From positions 2,480,001 to 2,544,000 of the forward strand of contig JAEILZ010000007.1 in NCBI GenBank assembly GCA_018873225.1: DNA of 64,000 nt, in the 5' to 3' direction. The translations under genes were made by a program, and so were the position numbers. The notes beneath the pieces are model-generated. The model made no database searches. It worked only from the letters and a program-made list of their open reading frames with translations, and had not been told where the DNA came from. Below, in pieces: positions 47,922 through 60,401 of the stretch. Each line of letters opens with the position of its first letter. Positions within the stretch are counted from its first letter, which is position 1. Source of the stretch: [Phialemoniopsis] sp. UDSM-2020 (Eukaryota > Ascomycota > Sordariomycetes > Thyridiales > Thyridiaceae).

Positions 47922-50910
47922 ATGAGCTACGGCAAGAAAGACGAGGACGCCGACACGGGGCTCGTCAGAGTCGACCGGACTCAGGTTTTCCAGGAAGGTT
48001 CGCTCCCACAAACACCCTTTCACATGGCCTCCCTTCATATAGCTAAATACTGGTACAGCTCGCCTCTTCAACAGCTCGCCGATCCAGCCTCGACAATGCC
48101 GCATCCTACTCACCAAGATTGCTCTCCTCCTCTACACGGGGGAGAAGTTCCCTACCAACGAAGCCACCACTCTTTTCTTCGGCATCTCGAAGCTCTTCCA
48201 GAACAAAGATGCCAGCTTAAGGCAGATGGTGCACCTTGTTATCAAGGAGCTGGCTCACTCTGCGGAGGACATCATCATGGTGACTAGCACGATCATGAAG
48301 GACACAGGCGGCAGTACCGATGCTATCTACAGGCCCAATGCTATCCGAGCTCTGTGCCGTATTATCGATGTATGTGGCATCATTGGGCTGGAATTTTTCG
48401 GGTGTGAATGATTCTAATCCATAGCTAGGCCACCACTGTCGCTTCAATCGAGCGTGTCATGAAGACCGCAATCGTCGACAAGAACCCCTCCGTTTCATCT
48501 GCAGCTCTGGTCTCGTCGTATCACCTGCTCCCGATCGCCAAGGATGTCGTCAGGCGGTGGCAGAGCGAGACGCAGGAAGCTGCTGCCAGCACCAAGTCTT
48601 CCGGCGGCTTCTCCTTGGGATTCTCCTCATCCTCCAACGCCCTCCCCGTTAACAACTCGACTATGACCCAGTACCACGCCATCGGTCTTCTATACCAGAT
48701 GAGAATGCACGACAGAATGGCCCTTGTGAAGATGGTCCAGCAGTTCGGAGCTGCCGGTGCTGTCAAGAGCCCTGCTGCCATTGTCATGCTCGTCAGACTT
48801 GCAGCTCAGCTGGCGGAAGAGGATCCTCACCTCAGGAAACCTATGATGCAGCTTCTCGACGGCTGGCTCCGGCACAAGAGCGAGATGGTCAACTTTGAGG
48901 CCGCCAAGGCCATCTGCGATATGAGGGATGTCACTGATGCTGAGGTCACACAGGCCGTCCACGTCCTGCAACTCTTCCTGACTTCGCCACGGGCCGTCAC
49001 CAAGTTTGCTGCCCTGCGCATCCTCCACAACTTTGCGTCCTTCAAGCCGCAAGCAGTCAATGTCTGCAACCCAGATATCGAGCTGCTGATCTCCAACAGC
49101 AACCGATCCATCGCGACCTTCGCAATCACCACGCTTCTCAAGACTGGAAACGAGGCTAGCGTCGATCGCTTGATGAAGCAGATCACCGGGTTCATGTCTG
49201 AGATCACTGATGAGTTCAAGATTACGATTGTCGAAGCCATCCGGACGTTGTGTCTCAAGTTCCCTAGCAAGCAAGCCGGTATGCTCGCCTTCCTCAGTGG
49301 CATCCTGCGCGACGAAGGTGGCTATGAGTTCAAGCGTGCTGTGGTGGAGAGCATGTTTGATCTCATCAAGTTTGTGCCTGAATCGAAGGAGGATGCTCTG
49401 GCCCACCTGTGCGAGTTCATCGAGGACTGCGAGTTTACCAAGCTGGCCGTCCGAATTTTGCATCTCTTGGGTATGGAAGGACCCAAGACCTCGCAGCCTA
49501 CAAAGTACATTCGGTATATTTACAACCGTGTGGTTCTGGAAAATGCCATTGTTCGTGCTGCTGCAGTAACGGCACTTGCCAAATTTGGTGTTGGCCAAAA
49601 GGATCCCGAGGTCAAGCGCAGCGTGGAGGTGCTCCTGACGCGCTGCCTCGACGATGTCGACGACGAAGTCCGTGACCGTGCTGCGCTCAATCTCAGATTG
49701 ATGTCGGAGACGGATGATATGGCCCAGCGCTTTGTCAAGAACGGTAAGTCTCAAAGAACCAACGCATTATACTCTTTCCGTTCGCTAACATGCTCTATAG
49801 ACTCTATGTTCTCACTCCCCTACTTCGAGCACCAATTGGTCATGTACGTCACGTCTGATGACAAGTCGACCTTCTCGTCGTCCTTCGACATCTCCAAGAT
49901 TCCTGTCGTCACCCGTGAACAGGCCGACGCCGAAGACAGGACAAAGAAGCTCACTGCCACGGCCCCCACGCTCAAGGCCCCCAAGGTTGGACCTACCAAG
50001 GCTGCTCCTACTGGTGCCGAGGCCGCCGCATCGGCTACTGCACAGGCTCAAAAGTACGCCCAGGAGCTGATGCAGATCCCCGAGATGAAGGAGTTTGGCA
50101 GCGTGCTCAAGTCGTCACCTGTTGTTGAGCTGACCGAGGCCGAGACGGAGTATGTTGTATCCGTGGTGAAGCACATCTTCAAGGAGCACATTGTCCTGCA
50201 ATACGAGATCAAGAACACCCTCCCGGCCACCGTGCTGGAGAATGTGTCGGTGGTGGCTTCGCCCAGTGAAGACGAGGAGCTGGAGGAGGTCTTCATCATT
50301 CAAGCCGAGAGCCTACCTACCGACGAGCCTGGCAAGGTATATGTTGCCTTCCAGAAGGCCGGAGGCGAAGGGTCGCTACCTATCAGCACCTTCTCAAACA
50401 TTCTCAAATTCACCAGCAAGGAGATCGATCCTACCACCAACGAGCCAGAAGATACTGGCTACGACGACGAGTACGAGGTTGCCGAATTTGACCTTGCGGG
50501 CAGCGACTACGTTATCCCTACGTTTGCCAGCAACTTCAACCACATTTGGGAGCAGGTCGGCGCGGCTGGCGAGGAGGCAGAGGAGACGCTGCAACTGAGC
50601 GGTGTCAAGAGCATTGCAGGTAAGTTCACCGATACTAATACAATGATGATGACGACATGTGCTGACAAGCATTGTAGACGCAACGGAACAGCTCGCCAAG
50701 ACGCTGTCCCTGCAGCCGCTGGAGGGCACCGATGTACCAGTGAACCAGACAACGCACACACTGAAGCTGCTGGGCAAGACGGTCAACGGCGGCAAGGTCG
50801 TGGCCAATGTGCGGATGGCGTTTTCGTCCAAGTCGGGCGTGACAACCAAGATCACGGTGAGGAGCGAGGAGGAAGGCGTTGCCGCCCTGGTTGTGGCATC
50901 GGTTGCGTAA
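47922..50910 (+). CDS. SEC21: Coatomer subunit gamma (gamma-COP, SEC21)
   Basis: Adaptor-like subunit of the COPI coat for Golgi-to-ER retrograde vesicles. Exons: 47922-47997, 48059-48369, 48429-49743, 49801-50619, 50678-50910, 917 residues, the normal length. The N-terminus MSYGKKDEDADTGLVRVDRT is followed by an adaptin-type HEAT solenoid (QPRQCRILLTKIALLLYTGE, ALRILHNFAS, NRSIATFAITTLLKTGNEAS, FKRAVVESMFDLIKFVP), an Ala/Pro/Lys hinge at about 590-630, and the C-terminal appendage (EYVVSVVKHIFKEHIVLQYE, THTLKLLG). All junctions are in frame with conserved sequence. The exon-3 acceptor is CTAG at 48428, not the TAG five bases earlier. Confidence 0.96.
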
Positions 50911-53336
50911 TAATGGATATTGAATGCACGGCGTTTGATGACAATTTTAGAATCCTGAAAAGAATGAAAAGGGCCCTGTGATGAAGAAGACGAGGACATC
51001 TAGATTCCCGTTCGGCGCAAAGTGAATATGCGTGCAATTGCGTTCTCAGTGGCCCGAGGAGGATCTCGATGGTTCCCCCGCTTATGGAAGGGGAAGGTGT
51101 TTTTGCTGTATGTCAATCACTAGGACCTCAATTGATTGATGCACGGCCCTACCTGATGATGGTCAACTGTTCGAAGCAGGCGATTTTGTCACAACAAGTG
51201 CTATGGGAATTTGGCAACGGATAGCTGCAGGCGTTGTCCGAGCAAGTGTAGTAGAGCTGTCGCTTCCTATACGCCCGGGTGGCGGAGAGCATGCCGCCGT
51301 GCAGATGAAGACAACCTGGAAGTCAGTGGTTGCTGCAACAGCTTCTACATGCGTTGGCAAGAAGGTGACTGAGGGGCAAGGACTGGGATGGCCTCCTGTA
51401 ACCTTGTGATGCGTCCTGCACATGCGGTGTCCCGTGTCTTGGCCAGCCCGCCAAACGTGCGCCCCCGGAGCCGCTGTCTTCAGTTTGACCGATGGCCTTT
51501 CACCTCGAAAACAAGATGGATCGATCAATACGACTAATACTCGGAAGGGAACATCGAAGGATCGGACTTGCATGTAATAAGCAGTGCTTAGGTCCCTCTC
51601 GTGACCGGTTTGAGCCGCCGGAAGCTTGAGGAGATGAGATGCAGTGTTGCATTTGCAGGCTCGAGAGATGTGAGAGGCTCAAGGGCGAGGCCGGATCGGC
51701 GTGAGCGAGCTTGTCACTAGCAGCATGCACAACAAGCATCGAGGCCAACCAGTTTGTGGAATAACTCACCGTTTGGCCCGGCCGGTATGGTAGCCGTTCA
51801 GACTAAGGCATGCATGCACTGTCCCCAGCAAACCTGCGTAGAAAAAGGCAGAAATCTGACCGGTCCCTGAAGCTCGCTCACCCTCCATTTTCCTAAGAAG
51901 AGGCAGAACCAAATGAGGGAAAAAAGCCCCGATCTTGGTGGTAGCACTCAACGATCTAGAAGCCGCTTTCGATGGGTTACCTTTCTCAGTCAATCTTAAA
52001 CCCCTCTTGGAATGAACTGTTTGGAACCAGTCGTCAGCTTGAAGTGGCCAGGTCATTACAGGTTAATAACGGGACGCACTTCCCCAGGCTAGATCCCACG
52101 GATTCCATGGGTCGGGTGGCTGTCCCGTCTTGTACACTGCGTATGTACTGTCTGGACGGTGCGTACGAGGTGGAGAGAGAGGTGGGCTGTGTAAGTACCT
52201 ACCACACACACCCACCACACTCTTGCAACACTCTAGACGACCCCATCTGCCATGCCATGCCAGGCTTGGGATTCCCAGGGACCTGTTCGTTGAGACCCAT
52301 GCTTGTAACAAGCGGGTTCGCCGGGGCGGCGGCACTGTGAGATGCAAGCTGCGGCCGCTAGTATCGATAGAGGTTGCGCGCGGCACCCTCGTCTCAGGGC
52401 ATTCTCTTTTCGGTCCTTGGTGGAAACACTGGGAAGCTCCTTTGGGGGGAGGTTATTTACCAGGTATGATGCAAGGCATGCTCCCATCTATTAATCACAG
52501 TGAACCGTTGCAAGGGGCATGCAGTTTGCTGTTTGCTCTCATCGAAGCTTGCATCAAGGTAAAGTCAATCGCTGCCCATAGTCCCATGTAAGCCCGTGAG
52601 GGGTTGAGTAAAGTACCCTTCTGGAAGAGAAGCTGGCCCCCAAAGGAGCAATCTTCAGGACGGGCCGTGCCCTGCAGACCTTGGTCGATTGCCTGATCAG
52701 CAGGCCTGGAGCCTACTTGCACGTTTTGTCTCCAAGGCCCTGGCGACCCCATCTTATCCATCTGCCCACTTGCGGCACACACCAGCCACTTGACGCATCT
52801 TCGAAGAGGCGGCACAATTCCAAGCATCCCAAGACACCAAGAGGCACCAAGAAGCACCCACACACCTTTTTAACTCCAAAACCCCCCCATGTGCTAACGT
52901 TAGCAGAGCTCCCAGGCTAACGTTAAAGTTGGCTAGGTCGATGGGGCTGGCCTCACCAACTCGCCTCGCCTGTCGTTCCCCGTGCCCGTCTCGCCCACTT
53001 TGTACCTACAAGTACGTACTGAAGACCGGGAGAGGGACCCATGCACCTTGATCTTGCACATCTTCCACACTCTTTGCTCATCGAATACCACCCAGACCCC
53101 TCCTCCCGCTGATTCCCTGCTCCCATTGGATTCGCCCCAGCGCTGCCGGCTACGACCTTCATTGCCTATCCCCGAGTTTGCTCTTTTTCTCCCGTCTTCA
53201 CTGCATCTCAGAACATACACACGCATACACACACATAAGACGAAGCTCGAGGGACAGACCAGATACGCTTTTATAATTGTCGAGCGCCCCTCTTTGACCA
53301 AGGACATACTCGCATCTGCTGGGCAGCGCCGCCGCC
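50911..53336. other. Long intergenic region upstream of the bZIP gene
   Basis: 2.4 kb with no recognisable gene. The last 300 bases are CT-rich leader-like DNA. It contains the TGCTAACGTTAGCA palindrome described separately. Long upstream regions are common for regulatory genes. Confidence 0.5.
52892..52925. promoter_or_regulatory. Palindrome TGCTAACGTTAGCA plus half copy GCTAACGTTA
   Basis: A perfect 14-base palindrome at 52892-52905 is followed ten bases later by GCTAACGTTA at 52916-52925. They lie about 410 bases upstream of the bZIP start codon. AP-1-like fungal factors bind TTA-containing palindromes, so autoregulation is possible but is only inference. Confidence 0.4.
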
Positions 53337-54629
53337 ATGGACTACTCTCACGCCGCCTACTTCGGCGCCCAGCCGTACCAGTTCATGGGCATCCCACCTC
53401 TGACCCCGTCCCACTCCAATTCTGCGCCTTCAGAGGAATATAACACGACGTCTCCTCCTGTAAGTCTCTCATCACATCTCATCCTGCGCGGATCGTCCAG
53501 AGATATCGCCAGCTGGGCGAATCTGCGATCCTTATATCTCTCCATCACCACTCCTCCGTTCCCCACTCCGTGATTATCAAGCGCTTTGCAATCGAGGTTG
53601 TGCATCTGAGGCTAGCGCACGCCTTGTGCACGTCGAACCACGTCGAGCTTACAGACGAGCTTACACACCCATTACTCAGGAGATATTCGGCGACCTGCCC
53701 AATGACCAATTCCAGAACTTTGAGCAGTATGCTCAGTTCAACCCCCAGCATCAAGCATTCCCGAACCCGCCGACGCCGCCGAATCAGCATCATGCGGCGG
53801 GCCTTGCCGCCCAGCACCCCGTGCAGCCGCACCAGCAGCAGCCTGCCCTGAACGGCGCACCTGTCGGACAAAATGTAGCCCTCAAGGCCCAGCCGCCAGC
53901 CATGGACGGTCTTCCCTCTGCCCAGCCCGATGCCTCGCTCGAAAATGGTCAGAGGGCTGGCTCCAACTCGGACGATGAAGATCTCACCCCAGCCCAGTCA
54001 AGGAGGAAAGCGCAAAACCGTGCAGCGTATGTACCATTACACCGGACATGTCTTGCGGGCATGCCTCTACAGTTTTTCCTCAATGACAAGCTAACCCTCC
54101 CCGCAGTCAGCGAGCCTTCCGGGAGCGCAAGGAACGACATGTCAAGGACCTCGAGGCCAAGCTTGCTTCCCTCGAAGCTGCACAGCAGGAGACGGCCACC
54201 GAAAACGAGCGGTTGAAGCGCGATTTGCAGAAGGTCAACACCGAGAATGAGATCCTGCGAGCCACCTCGTCTATAGCAGCGGCCGCTTCCCCCGGCTCCG
54301 GCCAGGGCGGACTTGCCACGACCACCGGCCCGCTGACCTACAACCCGACCGACTTCTACGACGACCTGCTACAGAACCACGACAACAAGACGCCGAGCCA
54401 TCGCGTCGCGTTTTCCGACAATGGCCAGCGGCTACTCGGTGCTGGCGCGGCCTGGGATATCATCATCGGCCACGACCTGTTCAAGCGGGGCCTGGTCGAT
54501 ATCACTGATGTCAGCAATCGCCTCAAGGGACAGGCCAAGTGCGACGGCCAAGGCCCCGTCTTTGAGGAGCAGGCCATCATGACCGCCATTGAGCAGAGCG
54601 TGGCCTGCGGTAGCGACGAGCTATTATAA
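53337..54629 (+). CDS. AP-1/Yap-like bZIP transcription factor
   Basis: Nuclear DNA-binding regulator. Exons: 53337-53459, 53680-54026, 54107-54629, 330 residues. The basic region SRRKAQNRAAQRAFRERKER (about 148-167) is the fungal AP-1 (Yap1/Pap1) signature with N154, A157 and R162 in place. A leucine zipper follows (about 168-210). The N-terminus is Gln/Pro/Asn-rich. The C-terminal domain AWDIIIGHDLFKRGLVDITD...KCDGQGPVFEEQAI is shared by the fungal Fcr3/Yap-type subgroup. It has few cysteines and no paired Cys-rich domains like those of Yap1, so direct peroxide sensing is not evident. The second intron splits the basic region codon for Ala157. Confidence 0.9.
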
Positions 54630-55824
54630 GCATGCCCTGCTGACACTCTGCTGTGTCCAACCCTCAGGACACGAGCATTTGACAGTAGCACCCTTGAAAT
54701 ATGGGTTGGCGATGGTTCTCTTTTGCTGGGCGACGAGGACGGATTTTGGAGTGGCGTTATTTTGTGGGTTTGAACGGCGTATACGTTTGGCTTCTTCTGT
54801 TACCCCTTTTGCGAGGCTATTTGCGATGTTCATGATGAGATATGAGAGCGAGTGATGACTATTTGCTCCAAATCACTCGGTGGAGCGAGTCCGTTGGGGC
54901 TTGCAAGGAAGATACCAACCCCGCTCGTTACACCTGTGGGAACGCAAGAGGCCGTATGAGAGAGATATTCTGATAGTGGAGGGGAGGGGCACCTGGGATG
55001 TAGCTTGGATTGGGAGGAACGGCGTCGGGCGCCTGCTACGGGGAATCGGTTTCGGGCTCGGGAAAATAGGGGCGGACGGGAAAAAGGAACTCAACGGACC
55101 GGAGCATGCATTTCAACACACCCGCGAGATACTCCTGGGAAAGATTGGAGGACATCTTGTGACCTTTGGGAGCCGGTGACGGACTCCATTGAGCGAGCGA
55201 TGGGAAGGGAATGCGTGCTGAGGTACCTATGAAGTATATCTATCTGTACACCTGACGAGCTGGCGCTCTTGGAAATTTGAAATGATACTTTTCCCAAATC
55301 CGACTACTGGAAATCAGAAAGTACCTTTAACCTTCAGCCTCCTGTAGCACTTCAGAGCGACTTCGAAGATATGAGTGCTGTATGTTTGAGTTTTCTTGAT
55401 TGCGTCTACGAAATACTGTTGCCAGGTACTGCGGCTCTTCGCATACCTCACTCTTCTCATCTAACCCTCTTCTGCCTGTCTCTTCCCGCGGTGTTTGAAA
55501 CGAAGCAAAATGATGGTATCTCTGCGAATAAAGTCTAGTAGATGGACAAAAGCGACCAACCGCCCCTAGTCATGACCAACCCATCCATTTCCCACCCATC
55601 CCTCGCATGCGATTAATCATTACGGTCTTCGTGCACCTATCCCGCCCCTGAAGCCCCTGGCTTGGTCCAATGACCCCGAATAAGCCCCATGAACCGTCTC
55701 ACTATGCGTCGAGGATGCATCGTCCTCTTCTCATTATCCACCTTTCATCAGCGTCACTCATGCTCTTGAACCGATCGCTCAACACTCCGAGCTGCCCAAC
55801 CCTCCCCTTCCTGATATCCTAGCT
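54630..55824. other. Convergent spacer bZIP / phosphotransferase
   Basis: 1.2 kb, no gene or repeat copy recognised. Confidence 0.5.
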
Positions 55825-57212
55825 TTATTTCGTCTTCTTGACCTCGTCCTCGCCCGTGTACGGGTGCTTGATGGTCAGGCACCAGATGTCGAGGTAGTCA
55901 CAAATGGTAACAATGACGTCGACGACAAAGGAGCCGTAGACACCGACCGCGAGGCCGAGCATGCTGAACATGAAGGCGACCTGGTAGACGCCGTCGCCGA
56001 GGGCGCTGGGCCAGCCGAGCCAGGGCACGGGCGCGTGCTCGAGCAGGAGGGGTCCCAGCGAGTCGATGACGCCCCAGGCCAGGGGCAGGACGAGCACGTT
56101 GTGGTAGGGGAAGTCGAGCTTGACGAGGTGCGCCGTGATCATCTGCCCGACGCTGTAGGCGTTGACGACGCCGGCGAACAGGACAAAGGGCACGAGGTGG
56201 CAGCGCAGGATGTTGGGCTGCAGCCAGAGGTAGGCCACAATCAAAGTCCAGGTGCCGAAGAAGGGCAGCAGGCCGACGAGGGCGTAGCGGGAGCGGTCGC
56301 CGCGCGCGCGGCGGGCCTTGATGACGTTGCGCGCCGACTCGACCGTGTTGAAGACGAGGACGAAGGTGCCCTGGACGAGGTACCACTCGGTGAAGGAGAG
56401 GTTGTAGAAGAAGTCCGGGATGGGGCCCTGCGGGACGCGCAGGGTGGCCAGCATGGACTGCTGCCAGAAGGAGGCGCCGCCCATGTAGCCCGTCAGGGCG
56501 TAGACGCCGACGAGGATGAGGACGCCCTCGACGGGTCCGTTGACGATGCCGAGGGTTAGGGTCTTGGTGTGGTACTCGTCCCAGGTCTGGACGTAGAAGG
56601 TGAGGAGCGCTGGTGGGGGAGGATAGTGTGGTTAGTAGAGTGTAGAAGAGCAGCGATGGTGTATGGCATTGGCACTTACATGCGAAGAGCGTGGCGACGG
56701 TGTACCAGCCCTGGCCCATGTTTTGCGACGCGGCGAAAATGAGGACCTCGAGGGAGGTGTTGAGAGCATCAACGCCATGGTCGAAGAGCTCGCCGAGGGG
56801 GCCGCTCTGGTGTGTTCTCCGGCTGTAGTACAAGAGAGCAAGTCAGCAACGATTGTTTATATAGTTCTGGCCTTCCTCGTTCCGGCGTCTTCTGGAGTAC
56901 TTACGCCTGGCTTCCATCTACGGCGTCAAAGGTCTGGTACAAGAAAAGGCCAGCAGCCCAGCTATAGTATACCCACGAGGGGCAGTCCTGGTCGAGCGTC
57001 GGGTTGTACCACAGCATGGTCAAGATGTTCATGACGACGAACGAGAAGCCGGTCAAGGTGATCAGATTCGGCGCCATGGACATGGGGAAGCACTTGATGA
57101 CCACATTGGTATAGAAGGGCTTCAAGATGTACTTGCTCGTCAGGGAGTGGTCGACGCCCGAGTACTTGTACTGCTTGAGGTTGGGCAGGAACTCCTGCCG
57201 CACGTAGACCAT
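55825..57212 (-). CDS. Choline/ethanolamine phosphotransferase (CPT1/EPT1 type)
   Basis: Final Kennedy-pathway enzyme: transfers phosphocholine or phosphoethanolamine from the CDP-alcohol to diacylglycerol in ER/Golgi membranes. Exons: 57212-56905, 56822-56680, 56609-55825, 411 residues. The CDP-alcohol phosphotransferase motif D99-G-x2-A-R-x8-G113-x3-D117-x3-D121 is complete once exon 1 (DAVDGSQ) joins exon 2 (ARRTHQSGPLGELFDHGVD). Eight or more hydrophobic helices follow (GPVEGVLILVGVYALTGY, YALVGLLPFFGTWTLIVAYL). ATG 57212 (MVYVRQEFLPNLKQYKYSGV) is the family start; the in-frame extension to 57425 looks like 5' leader. Choline versus ethanolamine preference is not decidable. Confidence 0.92.
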
Positions 57213-58631
57213 GATGGGCAACTGGTATATTTCTCTTTCGTTCCTTGAGTCTCTGGATGTCGCGAAATAATCGAGGTAGTTGGATGGTGTTGCCGCAGAT
57301 CGAGGGGTGTATCGAAGACCGGCGGGCACGGACAAGACCAAGTGCAGCGGGAAAGGCTCAGGGTCAACAAAGGCAGCAATATGCACCACTGCAGCGAAAG
57401 CAGACTTGTTGAGTGTGGCAGACAAGGCACAACAGCAAGAGATTCAAGAGAAAGGGAGACAAAGAGAAGGAGGTTAAAAGTTGGGGATAGTAGGCGTTGG
57501 TGTTGGTGCTGGCGTCAATCAGTTCAAGTCGCGTGGGTCGCGCGCATCATTCACACCTCTTTTTTCCCTGGGAGGGCTAATTTTCTTGGAATTGTTCTGG
57601 AGAGTGGCAGCATCTCTGGGCCACCCGAAACGTCATAAGATCAGCGGGGCCATCTGCCAGTTTTACAGGGCTAGCGGCCACTAAGATCACCGATCCACAC
57701 ACCATGTCGATTCCCTCCCTTTTACCCCTGGTCATTTGGACGACACCTCCATCTCGTGCACGATAAAGTAGGATCTTTGAACTAAAGTCAAACGAACTTG
57801 AGAGAGCTTCGTCCATACTCTTGGCCATGAGATATTAAGATAGGGTAGGTCATGTGTTCACAACAGACATTTTGATGTCAGACAGAGGCCTTGCGCAATG
57901 TGTGAGAAGCTTGGCTGATTTGAGCTTGTCGAAATCACCAATATCATCATCAAAATCTTGAACTGCAAGGCTTCTTTATACATCTAGTGGATGTTGAGCT
58001 GATAAAATTCACTGCTAAGTGTTGGGTTTGGCCACGATGCAATGTGGTAGGCTGGGATGAAAGGGAAAGTCGCCCATCCAGTCTCACTCAAGTATGTCGC
58101 TCCTTCCATCGCTATCGTCGCTGTTGTTGTTGCTGTGATCGCTCTTGTCGCTGTCGCAGAAAGGCGCCATCCATGAACGTCGCTTCAGGTTCCTTTTCCT
58201 TCTCATCTCACTCCAAATTCACCGAGGCCGAGGCTACCACTCAGCTTGGCCCTCCCCGTTCCAGTAATATTTTGATCCCTTGGTGAAGTCAAAACCTCGA
58301 GTCCTGCCATTTCCCCCAACTATAAAACCAGCGCATCGTAGGCTCCAACCTGCCTCGTGTCACTATCGTCCCTGCAATCTTTCAGCGTAACAACATCATC
58401 GCGAGCTGCTTCATACGCACGAGAAGACCTGCAAGGTCTCTCATCCTTTCTGGCAGTTCTACCTGCCGGTCCCAAAGGGTCTACGAGTCCAGAGCTTGAC
58501 TTCTGCCTTCCGTCAACCCGCCCGCTTGAAATTGCCCTCATCTCATCCGAACCACAAACGCGCACCAAAACACAGTCAAACATCCCCATTCTGATTTCCA
58601 CGTTTGCCACTTCTTTTCGGGCGGATCTACC
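57213..58631. other. Divergent promoter region
   Basis: 1.4 kb between the phosphotransferase and the gene at 58632. A GTT/CTG-type triplet patch lies at about 58110-58150. No gene supported. Confidence 0.5.
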
Positions 58632-60401
58632 ATGGATCCTGCCTGTCCTCCCTTCTCCCCCTCGCCGAGTCCGGCAGGACCCAGCAACACGCAGCCAACT
58701 TACACCACGGTCGGGTCCGTCTATAAGCCTCAGAGCGCTACCCCATTGCAGCCTCCCACTCGTCGGGCCAGGACTCGTCGCTGGCCGCACCCGCCTTCCA
58801 CACATGACTTTGGTCTCTTCCAGCCCGGTTCGGTTGTCGAGAACTTGGCTTTCAGAAATGCCTACTCATCTCCGCCACCACCACCCACATCTGCAAGCGT
58901 CTTGGCTCGATACTCGCCTCTGCGCCAGAACTACGATCGCGCCGCCAACCCAGATTATTCGGATCAGAGCTCTGAGGATCCCTTCGAAATCAGGGTAGCC
59001 CTGCCCCGACCGAGACAAACTGCTCTTAACGTCTCCTCTGACAGGAAAGCACGTCGACCAGATATGAGCGCCGAGGGCCAAAACGATGAAGACGATGACT
59101 ATGGTGACACAGAAAGCTCTAGGCGTGCTGCCGTCGCCATGCGCAAGAATCTCACATCACACTTCAACGCCAAGACCTTGACTAATTTGGCATCATATCC
59201 AAATCCGGTGCAATGCATGGCCAGGAAGACTCTGGCAAGAGCAAGGACGGCAAACCTCGACGCTTCGATGCCTCAAGGAGAAGGAGCAGGCCAAGCGGGA
59301 CATGCGGAGGGTAGCCATTCAGCTTAGGGAGCTGGTAGCGACTCCTATGCCCTATTTTCCCAGCCAAAGGGTCGGGCGGTGCCCAATTCGACCTCTAAGT
59401 CAGGTCGGGTTAATGCCTTTCAAGAAATTGTTGATCAGGAAAAACTTGCTCGAGGCAACGGGGTTCCGCAACCTCTGACTGCCGGACCTCCTGGTCGGCG
59501 GCAGTACAAGCCTGCTACATTTGAGACAACAATCAAGGCACTGCAAGAGAGTGCCAATGATATGCAGAACGGCTGGGTAGACGAGCCCGCACAACGCCCT
59601 ACCTTCGGGCCCATCGGTCAAGGAAGACCTTCTCCGGGATCAACTGCACGTGGCCAAACTCGGACGTCAACGCCAGCCTCCGAAACGTCCTTCTACGAAT
59701 CCAAGAGAGTAGCCTTGGCATCGATATCGTGCCCTCCGTTGTACGACGAGGCTATGATGATGCGGCGAAAGCGGGTCTCGGAGACAGTTCCGCGACAAGA
59801 CCGCTTGGCCTACTATCCCAGATGTTTTCCAAGCGGTTCCGTCGACACCTACACGCCGGTTTCGAAGTATTGGGCTGATGGCTATCTCCTAGCTCGTGTT
59901 GGAGATTACGAAAAGGTTCCAGAAGCGCTCACGGCGTACAAAGCCAAAGTCGACCGTCAGTTCTATTCCGGAAGCCGTGAGTATGGCAAGTCGACATCGC
60001 ACATACTCGCCGACGCCGAGCACCGCATCTACGACCAGACCGCCGGCAAGATCGACGAGGAGCAGCGTCTACGTCGGCTCAACCGCGCCTCGGAACTTTT
60101 TGGCATCCGCGGCGGCTCCAGCAGCGGTGCCTCTGGCCGGGATGCTTCTCTCGAGGACCGGCAGCAGCTGAGCGCAGCCGAGGACGCAGAACCCTTACTC
60201 AACATGCTGTTTGCAACCCTGCTCAGGCATGTAGAGGATAAGGGCGCCAAGATCGGTGTGCCCGGATATCAGGAGCCTCCGCTCTGGCTGGTAGATAGGA
60301 GCAAGGCTGGTCAGAAGAGCTTCTTTGACGAGACTGTCGCCGCCAAGGCCGCGCAGAAGAGAAAGAAGCCGACGAGGCAGCATCTCGACATTACCTGGTA
60401 G
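58632..60401 (+). CDS. Unrecognised basic/low-complexity fungal protein
   Basis: Function not recognised. ATG at 58632 opens a Pro/Ser/Thr-rich N-terminus, then RRAAVAMRKNLTSHFNAKTL. That frame meets TAG at 59327. The same phase resumes open from about 59330 to the stop at 60401 with well-behaved protein (NAFQEIVDQEKLARG, LTAGPPGRRQYKPATFETTI, SGSVDTYTPVSKYWADGYLL, HRIYDQTAGKIDEEQRLRRL). Between them an alternative frame encodes a charged helix (LKEKEQAKRDMRR). The simplest reading is one or two small introns, for example 59311-59363 (GTAGCC...CCCAG, 53 bases) and a second near 59207-59277, but I cannot fix them. The C-terminal 150 residues look helical and basic, ending QHLDITW. Confidence 0.65.

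Noticed and set aside
48690..49754. 354-codon minus-strand frame under gamma-COP
   Set aside because: Opposite strand of the conserved HEAT solenoid exon; a coincidental open frame.
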